From assembly GCF_028464225.1 (NCBI RefSeq), contig NZ_JAQPCN010000001.1, positions 1,364,001 through 1,428,000 on the forward strand: a stretch of DNA of 64,000 nt, read 5' to 3'. The notes beneath the pieces are model-generated. The model was given only the letters and a program-made list of their open reading frames with translations. It had not been told where the DNA came from and did no database searches. The DNA comes from Zeaxanthinibacter sp. PT1. Lineage in GTDB: Bacteria; Bacteroidota; Bacteroidia; Flavobacteriales; Flavobacteriaceae. Position numbers and translations under genes: made by a program. Positions 18,197-27,131 of this stretch are shown one piece after another; position 1 is the first letter of the stretch, and every line of letters starts with the position of its first letter.

Positions 18197-18583
18197 ATGA
18201 ACAAAACAATTCTTCTGACCGGTATCGGGTTCGCATTTTTGGCTGTGATTTTAGGAGCTTTCGGCTCTCACGGACTCAGGGAACTGGTCAATGCCCAATC
18301 GATGTCTGCATACAAGACGGGCGTGGAGTACCAAATGTACCACGCCTTATTATTGATTATTCTCGGGGGTACAGATTTCCTCGAAGAAGGAGCTAAGAAG
18401 GCCGTGTTCTATTTTATGACCTTCGGAATCCTATTTTTTTCTTTCTCGCTTTATACCCTTGCGATTGCCAATGCCCTGGATTGGGACCTGGGGGTATTTG
18501 GAATTATTACACCTATTGGCGGAAGTTTATTAATTGTAGGATGGTTTTTACTGGCTATCCGGGTATTTAGGCGGTTGGCCTAA
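18197..18583 (+). CDS. DUF423 small membrane protein
   Basis: A 128-residue inner-membrane protein with four predicted helices. It has the family hallmarks FGSHGL near the N-terminus, YQMYHALLLI in the middle and ITPIGGSLLIVGW near the end. The function is unknown (E. coli YgdD belongs here). It stands alone before pckA, each gene having its own promoter element. Confidence 0.92.
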   Translation: MNKTILLTGIGFAFLAVILGAFGSHGLRELVNAQSMSAYKTGVEYQMYHALLLIILGGTDFLEEGAKKAVFYFMTFGILFFSFSLYTLAIANALDWDLGVFGIITPIGGSLLIVGWFLLAIRVFRRLA

Positions 18584-18622
18584 ACATTGAGTTTTATCAT
18601 TATGATTACATTATATTATTGC

Positions 18623-18630
18623 TAATTTTG
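18623..18630 (+). promoter_or_regulatory. -7 promoter element (TAATTTTG) for pckA
   Basis: TAATTTTG ends 23 bases before the pckA ATG at 18653 in an AT-rich spacer. Confidence 0.5.
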
Positions 18631-18652
18631 CACAACTAAAAACAAGTTAGGT

Positions 18653-20269
18653 ATGAGCACATCCAACCCGACGACGAAATCGATTTCGTTAAAGGAATAC
18701 GGAATTAAAAGTGAAAATGTACATTATCAGCTTTCCCCCTTAGAACTGCATGACGTCACCCTTAAAAAAGGGATGGGTCGGGAAGCCGATTCCGGAGCAC
18801 TCGCGGTAAATACCGGCGAGTTTACCGGGAGATCACCTAAAGACAGGTTTATCGTAAAGGACGAGATCACCGAAGACAAGGTGTGGTGGGGAGATATCAA
18901 TATCCCGTTCAGCACTGAAAAATTCGATGCACTCTACGAGAAAGTAGTCCAATATCTCGATGAGAAAGAGTTATTTGTAAGAGACTGTATTGCTTGTGCC
19001 GACGACGACTACCGCCTGGACATCCGCGTGATTAACGAATACCCCTGGTCTAATCTTTTTGCCTATAATATGTTCCTCAGGCCATCAGGTGAGCAGTTAA
19101 AGAACTTTGACCCGGAATGGACCGTGATCAATGCACCTGGTTTCAAAGCCGATGCAGAGATCGACGGAACTAGGCAGCACAATTTTGCCATCCTCAATTT
19201 TACGAGAAAGATTGCTTTGATCGGTGGTACCGGGTATACGGGTGAGATCAAAAAAGGTATTTTCTCTGCCTTGAACTTTATCCTGCCGGTATACAAGAAC
19301 ACCTTGCCTATGCATTGTTCTGCCAATGTTGGAAAAGAAGGGGACACAGCTATTTTCTTTGGACTTTCAGGTACAGGGAAAACCACGCTCTCTACAGATC
19401 CTACGCGCAGGCTGATCGGGGATGATGAGCATGGATGGACAGAAGATAACAGGGTCTTCAATTTTGAAGGAGGCTGTTATGCCAAAGTGATTAATCTTTC
19501 TGAAGAAAGTGAGCCGGAAATTTACGGAGCCATAAAAAAAGGCGCGATCCTGGAGAACGTGATCATGGATGGCGATGGGAAAGTGGATTATTCCGATATA
19601 TCAATAACCCAGAATACCAGGGTGAGTTACCCTATTTACCATATAGACAACATCATGGAACCGTCTATCGGGGATAATGTGAAGAACATCTTCTTCCTAA
19701 CCGCCGATGCTTTCGGGGTACTGCCCCCTATATCTAAACTGACCCCAAGCCAGGCCGCTTACCATTTCATGTCCGGTTATACGGCCAAAGTAGCTGGTAC
19801 GGAAGCCGGAGTTGTGGAGCCTGTTCCTTCATTCTCCGCTTGTTTCGGAGCTCCTTTTATGCCGTTACACCCGGCGAAATACGCTGAGATGTTGAGTAGA
19901 AAAATGCAGGAATCCGGCGTAAATGTCTGGTTGGTAAATACAGGCTGGACCGGAGGTCCTTACGGTGTGGGTACCAGGATGAAACTTAAATATACAAGGG
20001 CAATGATACATGCGGCCCTGAGTGGGGATTTGGGCTTGTATACTTACGATACATACCATATCCACTCTGTATTCGGGGTAGCGCAGCCTAGACAATGTCC
20101 CGGGGTGCCTACAGAAGTACTATCGCCCAGGACTACCTGGAACAACGATGAAGAGTATTATAAGACCGCATTTAAGCTGTCTAATGCCTTCAGGGAAAAC
20201 TTTAAGAAGTACGAAGCAGGTGCCAGTGAGGAGATTCGCAGGGGTGGACCGCAGCGTTATGCGTTCTAA
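18653..20269 (+). CDS. pckA: Phosphoenolpyruvate carboxykinase (ATP)
   Basis: Converts oxaloacetate and ATP to phosphoenolpyruvate and CO2, the entry step of gluconeogenesis. At 538 residues it is the usual length. The substrate-binding GEFTGRSPKDRF lies near the N-terminus, the kinase-1a P-loop GLSGTGKTTLSTD starts at residue 237, and the metal-binding GDDEHGW and NFEGGCYAK follow. ATP rather than GTP type follows from length and these motifs. A perfect palindromic terminator follows. Confidence 0.98.
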   Translation: MSTSNPTTKSISLKEYGIKSENVHYQLSPLELHDVTLKKGMGREADSGALAVNTGEFTGRSPKDRFIVKDEITEDKVWWGDINIPFSTEKFDALYEKVVQYLDEKELFVRDCIACADDDYRLDIRVINEYPWSNLFAYNMFLRPSGEQLKNFDPEWTVINAPGFKADAEIDGTRQHNFAILNFTRKIALIGGTGYTGEIKKGIFSALNFILPVYKNTLPMHCSANVGKEGDTAIFFGLSGTGKTTLSTDPTRRLIGDDEHGWTEDNRVFNFEGGCYAKVINLSEESEPEIYGAIKKGAILENVIMDGDGKVDYSDISITQNTRVSYPIYHIDNIMEPSIGDNVKNIFFLTADAFGVLPPISKLTPSQAAYHFMSGYTAKVAGTEAGVVEPVPSFSACFGAPFMPLHPAKYAEMLSRKMQESGVNVWLVNTGWTGGPYGVGTRMKLKYTRAMIHAALSGDLGLYTYDTYHIHSVFGVAQPRQCPGVPTEVLSPRTTWNNDEEYYKTAFKLSNAFRENFKKYEAGASEEIRRGGPQRYAF

Positions 20270-20290
20270 ACCAGCAAAGATCTGAAATGC

Positions 20291-20316
20291 AAAAGCCTCC
20301 CTAGGGAGGCTTTTTT
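20291..20316 (+). terminator. Intrinsic terminator after pckA
   Basis: A 24-base perfect palindrome centred on CTAG (arm AAAAGCCTCCC) ending in six T, 22 bases after the pckA stop. It can also act for the convergent hemD transcript, since the minus strand reads a T4 run. Confidence 0.9.
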
Positions 20317-20339
20317 ATTACTGTAGAGTGTAAATCTTA

Positions 20340-21086
20340 TTATTTCTTATTTACGCTGGTGATGTACTTTTGCAACGCCATGGTCATGGACGGAGTTTCA
20401 GGGGTAGGTGCCTGTATATCTATCCTCAGGCCTGCACCCGTGGCAGCTTGCACCGTAGAGTTCCCGAAGACAGCGATCCTCGTGTCGTTCTGTTCAAAAT
20501 CCGGGAAGTTCTGCAACAGGGATTCAATTCCTGAAGGGCTGAAGAACACCAGGATGTCATAATACACATTCCTGAGGTCAGACAGGTCGCTGATCACGGT
20601 TTTGTAAAAGATACCTCTTTTCCAGTTTAACTTAAGTTCATTCAGGGTTTCCGGCACAATAGGCTTAAGGACATCTGAAGAAGGAAGCAGGTAAGATTCG
20701 TCCTTGTATTTCTTTAATAAAGGAACCAATTCCGCAAAAGTCCGCTTTCCTACATAGATCTTACGCTTACGGTAAACCACGTATTTCTGCAGGTAGTATG
20801 CAACAGCCTCAGATTGACAGAAATACTTCATAGTATCCGGCACCTTGAAGCGCATTTCTTCCGCGATCCTGAAGAAGTGGTCGACTGAGTTCCTGCTGGT
20901 CAGGATTATGGCCGAAAAATTATGAAGGTCGATTTTCTGTTGCCGGACATTCTTGGCATCAACGCCTTCCACGTGGATAAAAGGCCTGAAATCTACTTTT
21001 ACCTTTTCTTTTTCGATCAGTCGTAAATAAGGCGAATTCTCCATTTTAGGCTCCGGCTGCGAAACCAAAATTGTTTTTACCTTCAT
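20340..21086 (-). CDS. hemD: Uroporphyrinogen-III synthase
   Basis: A 248-residue two-lobed protein of the HemD family, which closes hydroxymethylbilane to uroporphyrinogen III in haem synthesis. Recognisable patterns are IILTSRNSVDHFF in lobe one, the crossing helix region, DILVFFSPSGIESLLQNFP in lobe two and RIAVFGNSTVQAA near the end. The family is divergent, so the call rests on these positions and on the typical neighbour DUF4271. It follows DUF4271 by seven bases. Confidence 0.88.
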   Translation of the reverse strand: MKVKTILVSQPEPKMENSPYLRLIEKEKVKVDFRPFIHVEGVDAKNVRQQKIDLHNFSAIILTSRNSVDHFFRIAEEMRFKVPDTMKYFCQSEAVAYYLQKYVVYRKRKIYVGKRTFAELVPLLKKYKDESYLLPSSDVLKPIVPETLNELKLNWKRGIFYKTVISDLSDLRNVYYDILVFFSPSGIESLLQNFPDFEQNDTRIAVFGNSTVQAATGAGLRIDIQAPTPETPSMTMALQKYITSVNKK

Positions 21087-21093
21087 ATGAGCA

Positions 21094-21750
21094 TCATTTG
21101 GTTAGAGCGTTCACAAATATCACGATTGGTGCAATTTCGAGTGCGCAAAGGTACAAAATAAAATAGAAAAACTTCGTGGTAATTTCTTTTTGATAGTTTT
21201 TAAGAATGGTGACCCAACCTACTAGATTCACGGCGATAACAAGGAATACTGTAATATAGATCACAAGCCTGGAATCCTTAAAAATATACACCAGGCAGAT
21301 GTTGGCCAGGAATACGATAATACTGCTGTAAAATAGATAGGAAAGTTTCTTAAAGATCAGCTCGGAGACCAGTTTAGTATTGTTGAAGAAAAATCCGTTG
21401 GCCAGTTGTAAAAATAATTTGATCAGCGAGAAGGTCAGCAATAGCCCAAATATCACGATATAGAGAAAAGGAAATATTTCTTCGGCAGGGTCTTGCCAAA
21501 GTGGCCTGCAAAGGTAAATGAAGAGGGAGTAATTAAGTAACTGGAAAATTCCGAATAGGATATTGAAGCCATTAAACAGCCTGTCTTTTTTATTGTACAT
21601 AAAGATGTACTTGTTGTTAAAAGGCAGTATGATAAAATTCAGGAACCTGGCATAAGACACCTGCTTTGCGACCACGGCAAAGAATAGGCTGGCAAAGATC
21701 ACTACAGTGATCCAGTCCGTTGATACCATTGACCTGCTTATGGGTTCCAT
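21094..21750 (-). CDS. DUF4271 membrane protein
   Basis: About 218 residues with roughly five membrane helices; the NNKYIFMYNKKDRLFNGFN region and a C-terminal FFYFILYLCALEIAPIV match DUF4271, a Bacteroidota family regularly paired with hemD. The frame opens at 21786, but the Met at 21750 (MEPISRS) is the better start: it leaves a 13-base overlap with the glycosyltransferase instead of 49 bases. The function is unknown. Confidence 0.85.
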   Translation of the reverse strand: MEPISRSMVSTDWITVVIFASLFFAVVAKQVSYARFLNFIILPFNNKYIFMYNKKDRLFNGFNILFGIFQLLNYSLFIYLCRPLWQDPAEEIFPFLYIVIFGLLLTFSLIKLFLQLANGFFFNNTKLVSELIFKKLSYLFYSSIIVFLANICLVYIFKDSRLVIYITVFLVIAVNLVGWVTILKNYQKEITTKFFYFILYLCALEIAPIVIFVNALTK

Positions 21751-23417
21751 GATTCGTATTTTATATTCTCCCCGTTGATAGCCCAATATAAATTGTTTTC
21801 GGAGATGGTGATCTTAAAATAGCCGGGATCCTCTATTGGGGACTCAGGCATATTGAAATAAAAAGAAGTAGTATCCTTTCCTTTCAGTAGTAATTCTTCT
21901 TCTTCCACCGGCCGGACAGGAAGAGGCTGTATCTGCTGAACCTGTTTATAGTGATTTAGAAAGGTGATCCCGAACTTTAATGAATCGATGGGGATGGATT
22001 GGGGATAGGGGTTATAAACCTTCAGTTCGGCCTGCCCGTCTCCTGCAATCCCGGCGTCCTCCACCGTGGTACCCAGCCTCCTGAACGATTGGAAATCTTC
22101 CATGAATTTCCCGTAAAGGGTACGTCCCTTCGCGGTCTGGTATTTTATGTCACCTTTTTTATACGTTTTGGCGATGTACAGTATTTTTTCACCTCGAACT
22201 CGCTCTTCAGAACCATCGATAGTATATTGGTTCTGCCGATATTGTATGTTATTCAGGGAGAAAGACGGGATACCGGAGTAAAATTCATACATAGGTGCTT
22301 CCCGGTAAGAGTTTTCGAAGACTACCGGGGTTTCCCCGATCTGGGATCTGATAGCCGACACCCATTCCCGGTTGCCATGGGTCTCAAAGGTGATAGGGAA
22401 CAGGGGGGCATACATCAGTCCTACCCGGAGAATACATATTATCACCAGGTTAGCTATCCCCATCCGCATGATCCATTTCCTGTCCTGGGAGGAAATCAAC
22501 ATGTGGTTATAGACCAGCACAACCATTGGGATGCAGATTACGATGATCCACTGGGTCTGCACCCTCCGTTGAAAACTGGAGATAAAAAAGAAGATCAGAA
22601 CCCCGTAAACCAGGAATAATAAGGCTTTGTGGAACAGGTCCTTAGACCTGGATTTGAACAGCGATCTATATATCCATGGGAAGGTGAGCCCGAACAGGGC
22701 TACCAGGTTGATAAAATAACCCAGGGTGAAATCATTGAAATCATAAGCGCGGTTGGGTCTTTCAAACAGGTGGTATTTGAGGGAAACAAAATTGTTCTCA
22801 TAAAGCCAGAAGAAATGCGGGCTATAGCACACTAAGGCTACGATCACGGCCATCCATGCCTTGCCACTTCTCAACAACTTCAGGTTAGACAGCAACACAA
22901 AACCAATGACCAATACCGCGTGATACTTGCTGTACATCAGGGCTGCCATGACTATCCCAAGCCCCAGGGCTAGTAGCAAGGACTCTTTTGTTAGGAATTT
23001 CTTGTAGAGCCATAGGAATAAGGCGGTGAAGAACAGAAGGGGGGTATCCGGTAATGTGAAAAAACCGTAGGCATTCAGCAGGGTCATGGAGGTGACAAGG
23101 ACAAAGAAATGCCAGACATATTGCTGTTTTTTCACCGTATCCACCATCAGCCAAAGCAGGTAGAGAGTTGCTGCAGAGAGGATGCAGCTGACAAACCTAA
23201 CCCCCAGTTCACCATCGAAGAAGAAGTTGCTGATTTTTATCATCAGAGCCACCATGGGAGGATGATCAAAATAACCCCAGGCGAGATCCTGGGCGTAATA
23301 CCAATAATAGGCTTCGTCAAATAACAATTGAGTGAAATGGCTCTGGACCATGTTCAATGCAAACAGCAGGCCTAGCAGCCATAGTAATAGGGTAGGTGAT
23401 TTAGGTTTCATCCGCAC
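21738..23417 (-). CDS. GT39-family membrane glycosyltransferase
   Basis: A 559-residue polytopic protein of the PMT/ArnT (GT39/GT83) type, which uses polyprenyl-phosphate sugars on the periplasmic side. The N-terminal catalytic loop LLFDEAYYWYYAQDLAWGYFDHPP is canonical, followed by about ten membrane helices and a soluble C-terminal domain (about residues 350-559). The divergently encoded polyprenol monophosphomannose synthase-like enzyme could make its lipid-linked donor. The acceptor is unknown. The 3' end overlaps DUF4271. Confidence 0.88.
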   Translation of the reverse strand: MRMKPKSPTLLLWLLGLLFALNMVQSHFTQLLFDEAYYWYYAQDLAWGYFDHPPMVALMIKISNFFFDGELGVRFVSCILSAATLYLLWLMVDTVKKQQYVWHFFVLVTSMTLLNAYGFFTLPDTPLLFFTALFLWLYKKFLTKESLLLALGLGIVMAALMYSKYHAVLVIGFVLLSNLKLLRSGKAWMAVIVALVCYSPHFFWLYENNFVSLKYHLFERPNRAYDFNDFTLGYFINLVALFGLTFPWIYRSLFKSRSKDLFHKALLFLVYGVLIFFFISSFQRRVQTQWIIVICIPMVVLVYNHMLISSQDRKWIMRMGIANLVIICILRVGLMYAPLFPITFETHGNREWVSAIRSQIGETPVVFENSYREAPMYEFYSGIPSFSLNNIQYRQNQYTIDGSEERVRGEKILYIAKTYKKGDIKYQTAKGRTLYGKFMEDFQSFRRLGTTVEDAGIAGDGQAELKVYNPYPQSIPIDSLKFGITFLNHYKQVQQIQPLPVRPVEEEELLLKGKDTTSFYFNMPESPIEDPGYFKITISENNLYWAINGENIKYESWNP

Positions 23418-23430
23418 TTCAGATTGGCGT

Positions 23431-23438
23431 CAAAATTA
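23431..23438 (-). promoter_or_regulatory. -7 promoter element for the GT39 gene
   Basis: Reads TAATTTTG on the minus strand, 13 bases before the start codon at 23417, within the 124-base divergent spacer between the two glycosyltransferase genes. Confidence 0.4.
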
Positions 23439-23541
23439 CAATTTATTGATTGGAACAGCTTGTTTAAAGAAACGATAAAATCAGCGGGGTATTTCTTTGA
23501 CGCTATTTTAAGTACTATTTTTACCCAAATTATGCGAGTGC

Positions 23542-24270
23542 ATGGCCGACTGCTTAGTGATCATCCCGACCTATAACGAAATTGAAAATATAGAGGCTAT
23601 AATCAACGCTGTCTTTGAACTGGATAAGGGATTCCATGTGCTGATAGTGGACGATAACTCCCCTGACGGAACTTCTGAAAAGGTCCGGGACATGCAGCTG
23701 CAGTTCCCGGAAATCTTACATCTGGAGGTGCGTAAAGAGAAATCCGGACTTGGAACAGCCTACATTCATGGTTTTAAATGGGCACTTGCCAGGTCTTACC
23801 AATACATTTTTGAAATGGACGCCGATTTCTCTCACCGGCCTTCAGATCTTCCAAGACTTCTGCGATCCTGTAAGAATGGTGCAGACCTTGCCATCGGTTC
23901 GCGTTACACCAAAGGGGTAAACGTAGTCAACTGGCCCTTGTACAGGGTATTGTTATCTTATGGGGCTTCCTTCTATGTGAAGTTGATCACGGGAATGCGA
24001 GTACACGATCCCACGGCAGGTTTCATCTGCTACAGACGAAAGGTTCTCGAAACTATAGACCTCGACGCTGTAAAATTCATTGGGTATGCCTTCCAGATCG
24101 AGATGAAATACCGTGCTTACCTGAAAAAATTCGTCATAGATGAGGTTTCCATTATTTTCACGGATCGGGAAAAAGGGAAGTCTAAAATGAGTTCTTCCAT
24201 TATCTGGGAAGCAGTTTTCGGGGTTATTAGTATGAAGCTGCGTAGCCTGTTTAATCGCAATGGTTTTTAA
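23542..24270 (+). CDS. Polyprenol monophosphomannose synthase-like glycosyltransferase (GT2)
   Basis: A 242-residue GT-A enzyme matching dolichol-phosphate mannose synthases: VIIPTYNEIENIEAII, VDDNSPDGT, GLGTAYIHGFKWAL, the metal motif EMDADFSHRP, and the late GYAFQIEMKYRA. It transfers a sugar, probably mannose or glucose, from a nucleotide donor to polyprenyl phosphate at the membrane's inner face. The product is a plausible donor for the divergently encoded GT39 enzyme. pyrC begins two bases after its stop. Confidence 0.92.
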   Translation: MADCLVIIPTYNEIENIEAIINAVFELDKGFHVLIVDDNSPDGTSEKVRDMQLQFPEILHLEVRKEKSGLGTAYIHGFKWALARSYQYIFEMDADFSHRPSDLPRLLRSCKNGADLAIGSRYTKGVNVVNWPLYRVLLSYGASFYVKLITGMRVHDPTAGFICYRRKVLETIDLDAVKFIGYAFQIEMKYRAYLKKFVIDEVSIIFTDREKGKSKMSSSIIWEAVFGVISMKLRSLFNRNGF

Positions 24271-24271
24271 T

Positions 24272-25606
24272 ATGAAAAAGATCTTACTAAAGAATGCCTT
24301 AATCATTAATGAAGGAAAACGAAGGGAGGCCGACCTGTTGATTGATGGGAGGGAGATCACCCGTATCGGGAAAGACCTCAGTGACCCCCAGGCAGAAGTG
24401 ATCGATATTAAAGGTAAATACCTGCTACCGGGGATCATCGATGACCAGGTACACTTCAGGGAACCGGGATTAACCCATAAAGGAGATATTGCCACGGAAA
24501 GCAGGGCCGCAGTTGCCGGGGGGATCACCACCTATATGGAGCAGCCCAATACGCAGCCCCAGACCACCACCATAGATCTCCTTGAAAAAAAGTTTGGTCT
24601 TGCCCAAGGTCGTTCTTACGCTAATTACTCCTTTCTTTTCGGGGGTACTAATGATAATCTTGAAGAACTGAAGAAACTGGATAGAAATGCCTGTTCCGGG
24701 GTTAAACTGTTTTTAGGGTCATCTACCGGTAATATGTTGGTGGATGACAAAGAGGTCATCGAAAAGATATTCCGCAATACAGAAATGGTAATCTCGGCAC
24801 ATTGTGAGGACGAAGATACCATCAGGAGAAACCTGGAAATTTACAAGGAAAAGTACGGCGATGATATTCCGATCAAATATCACCCTGTCATACGAAGCGA
24901 GGAGGCCTGTTTCCTCTCGTCCTCACAAGCTATTTCCCTGGCGAAGAAAACGGGCGCCAGGCTGCACGTTTTCCACCTTTCAACTGGGAAGGAAACCGAC
25001 TTATTCCGCAACGATATCCCGCTAAAGGAGAAGAAGATTACGGCAGAGGTCTGCATTCATCACCTGTGGTTTTCAGATGCGGATTACGATAGTAAAGGAA
25101 CGTTGATAAAATGGAACCCGGCGGTAAAAACCTCGAGGGACCGCGAACAGCTATGGGACGCACTCTTGGATGACAGGATAGACGTAGTAGCCACCGACCA
25201 TGCTCCTCATACCTTTGAAGAGAAGGATAACCCTTATATCAATGCGCCATCCGGGGGTCCATTGGTGCAGCATGCCTTGCCGGCTATGATTCAAAAATCC
25301 AAAGAGGGTAAGATCAGTCTTGAGCAGGTCGTTCAAAAAATGTGTCATAACCCGGCCATTCTGTTCCAGGTAGAGAAAAGAGGGTATATACGGGAAGGTT
25401 ATTATGCAGACCTGGTTGTGGTAGACCCGGAAAAATCCTGGCAGGTCGGATCCGGGAATATCTATTATAAATGCGGCTGGTCTCCTTTTGAGGGAGTTAC
25501 TTTTGACGCATCGGTGACTCATACCTTTGTCAATGGGAAGCTGGTGTATAAAGAAGGGCGTTTTTCTGATATCAGACCCGGTGAGCGATTAACATTTAAC
25601 CGATGA
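24272..25606 (+). CDS. pyrC: Dihydroorotase
   Basis: Closes carbamoyl-aspartate to dihydroorotate in pyrimidine synthesis. About 444 residues with the amidohydrolase plan: metal motif DDQVHFREPGLTHKGD, the CSGVKLFLGSSTGN region, ISAHCEDE, and VATDHAPHTFEEK near the C-terminus. The start is ATG 24272 (MKKILLKNALI); the in-frame ATG at 24260 lies within the previous gene. It is the third in a run GT2, pyrC, DUF4296 with a two-base gap and a four-base overlap. Confidence 0.95.
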   Translation: MKKILLKNALIINEGKRREADLLIDGREITRIGKDLSDPQAEVIDIKGKYLLPGIIDDQVHFREPGLTHKGDIATESRAAVAGGITTYMEQPNTQPQTTTIDLLEKKFGLAQGRSYANYSFLFGGTNDNLEELKKLDRNACSGVKLFLGSSTGNMLVDDKEVIEKIFRNTEMVISAHCEDEDTIRRNLEIYKEKYGDDIPIKYHPVIRSEEACFLSSSQAISLAKKTGARLHVFHLSTGKETDLFRNDIPLKEKKITAEVCIHHLWFSDADYDSKGTLIKWNPAVKTSRDREQLWDALLDDRIDVVATDHAPHTFEEKDNPYINAPSGGPLVQHALPAMIQKSKEGKISLEQVVQKMCHNPAILFQVEKRGYIREGYYADLVVVDPEKSWQVGSGNIYYKCGWSPFEGVTFDASVTHTFVNGKLVYKEGRFSDIRPGERLTFNR

Positions 25607-26019
25607 TCATGAACAGTAGGCTTGTATATATATTCCTTTTATTCTTGTTCGTTGCTTGCGGTGAAGAAGTAATCGAACAACCGGAAAACCTGATTCCGAA
25701 AGAAAAAATGACAGAGATGCTGTATGAGCTGGCGATCCTTAACGCGGCCAACGGAACCAACCCGGCATTGCTGGAAGAAAGGGGTGTGGAAACCATGTCT
25801 TACCTGTATAAAAAGTACGATGTTGACAGTGCCCAGTTCGTAAACAGCGATATTTATTACGCTTCAAAACCGCTGCAGTACGAAAGTATGTATGAAGATA
25901 TCGAAGCCCGGATCAAGGCAGTCAAAAAACAATTGGAAGACGAGCGAAAACGGAAAACGGATAGTATTAAGAAGGCTGCTGAAGACAGGGAAAGTCCTGT
26001 TGATAAAAAAAAGGACTAA
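25603..26019 (+). CDS. DUF4296 lipoprotein
   Basis: A 138-residue lipoprotein with signal peptide and lipobox LFVAC, then a helical domain with EKMTEMLYELAILNAAN typical of DUF4296 and a Lys/Glu-rich C-terminal tail. The start overlaps the pyrC stop by four bases (ATGA). DUF4296 commonly follows pyrC in Flavobacteriia; its function is unknown. Confidence 0.87.
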   Translation: MIMNSRLVYIFLLFLFVACGEEVIEQPENLIPKEKMTEMLYELAILNAANGTNPALLEERGVETMSYLYKKYDVDSAQFVNSDIYYASKPLQYESMYEDIEARIKAVKKQLEDERKRKTDSIKKAAEDRESPVDKKKD

Positions 26020-26027
26020 TTACATTC

Positions 26028-27029
26028 CTATTCCTGCAAGTACTGCTTTGCGGAGAATTGAATGGATGAAGTTATCGGCTCATAAGTATAATCAAGTTTT
26101 TCTTTTACCTTACTAGTATCAAAAATAACCTGGCTTCTTAAAGAGGCTACCCGGTCCCTGGTCAATTTTCGACTGGATCCCGTAAGTCTTGCCCGTAACC
26201 AATCCAGTCTCCAGGCGATCTCCAGTACCCAAAGCGGAATTTTTTTTGTTGGCGGAGCTACGCTCAGGGCGCTGCTTAACATTTTTAGAAGTTCCTTATA
26301 AGTCATATTCTGGTTGACCAGGATGTACCTTTGGTTACGCTCGTTTTGCTGCATAAGACTCATCATGATTTTGACAACATCGTTCACCCCTATGACCCCG
26401 GTACCCCCGGGTGGATAGAATGCCCGCCCTTTAGCGGCAATATCAAAAAGCTTTCCGCTGCTTCGCTCCCAGGAACCTGGTCCTATGATCAGGCCGGGGT
26501 TAACAATCACAACAGCCATCCCTTCCTGCGAACCTCTCCAGACTTCCATTTCCGCCCCGTGCTTGGTGAGGGCATATACGTTGTTCACAGGGGTGAGTAG
26601 TTCATCTTCTTCTGTCGCTACTTCATTGTTTACAGGACGGCCAATAGTAGCGATAGAACTTACGTAACACATTTCCTTAACCCCGGACGCCAGGCAAACG
26701 TTGACGAGGTTGGCCGTCCCCGTAATATTTGCCCGGCGAAGTGCACGGTAATCCCCCGGGTCAAAAGAGACCAGGGCTGCGCAATGATAAACGGTTTCTA
26801 TTCCCTGCAGGGCATTTTCCAGGGAAGGGATGTCTAGTAAGTCTCCTTTTATCCACTGCAATTTTTGCTGTAATTCCCGGGGGGAATGACCATAATACTC
26901 CCAGGTCTTATATACCTGCTTCTGCCCTGCCTCATCTCGGTAGAGCGCACGGACTGCCATTCCCTTGTTGAGAAGATGTAAGAGGAGGTGAGCGCCTACC
27001 AATCCTGTTCCGCCGGTCACAAAAATCAT
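26028..27029 (-). CDS. NAD-dependent epimerase/dehydratase (extended SDR)
   Basis: A 333-residue extended short-chain dehydrogenase. The dinucleotide-binding TGGTGLVGAHLLLHLL opens the protein, with DLLDIPSLENAL, the catalytic YALTKHGAE (YxxxK) and NPGLIIGPGSW. Relatives act on nucleotide sugars, flavonoids or sterols; nothing here fixes the substrate. It is convergent with the DUF4296 gene eight bases away and divergent from tyrS. Confidence 0.88.
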   Translation of the reverse strand: MIFVTGGTGLVGAHLLLHLLNKGMAVRALYRDEAGQKQVYKTWEYYGHSPRELQQKLQWIKGDLLDIPSLENALQGIETVYHCAALVSFDPGDYRALRRANITGTANLVNVCLASGVKEMCYVSSIATIGRPVNNEVATEEDELLTPVNNVYALTKHGAEMEVWRGSQEGMAVVIVNPGLIIGPGSWERSSGKLFDIAAKGRAFYPPGGTGVIGVNDVVKIMMSLMQQNERNQRYILVNQNMTYKELLKMLSSALSVAPPTKKIPLWVLEIAWRLDWLRARLTGSSRKLTRDRVASLRSQVIFDTSKVKEKLDYTYEPITSSIQFSAKQYLQE

Positions 27030-27033
27030 GGCT

Positions 27034-27041
27034 CAAATGTA
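27034..27041 (-). promoter_or_regulatory. -7 promoter element for the SDR gene
   Basis: Reads TACATTTG on the minus strand, four bases upstream of the start codon at 27029, implying a leaderless or near-leaderless message if used. Confidence 0.35.
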
Positions 27042-27095
27042 CTTAATTCGTGTCGATATCTCCACCTAATGGGGAATCCGGCACAGGATTTCTTT

Positions 27096-27103
27096 TATAT
27101 TTG
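27096..27103 (+). promoter_or_regulatory. -7 promoter element (TATATTTG) for tyrS
   Basis: TATATTTG ends 29 bases before the tyrS ATG at 27132. Confidence 0.5.
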
Positions 27104-27131
27104 CAGCAACCTTTTAAAAAGATAAGATAGC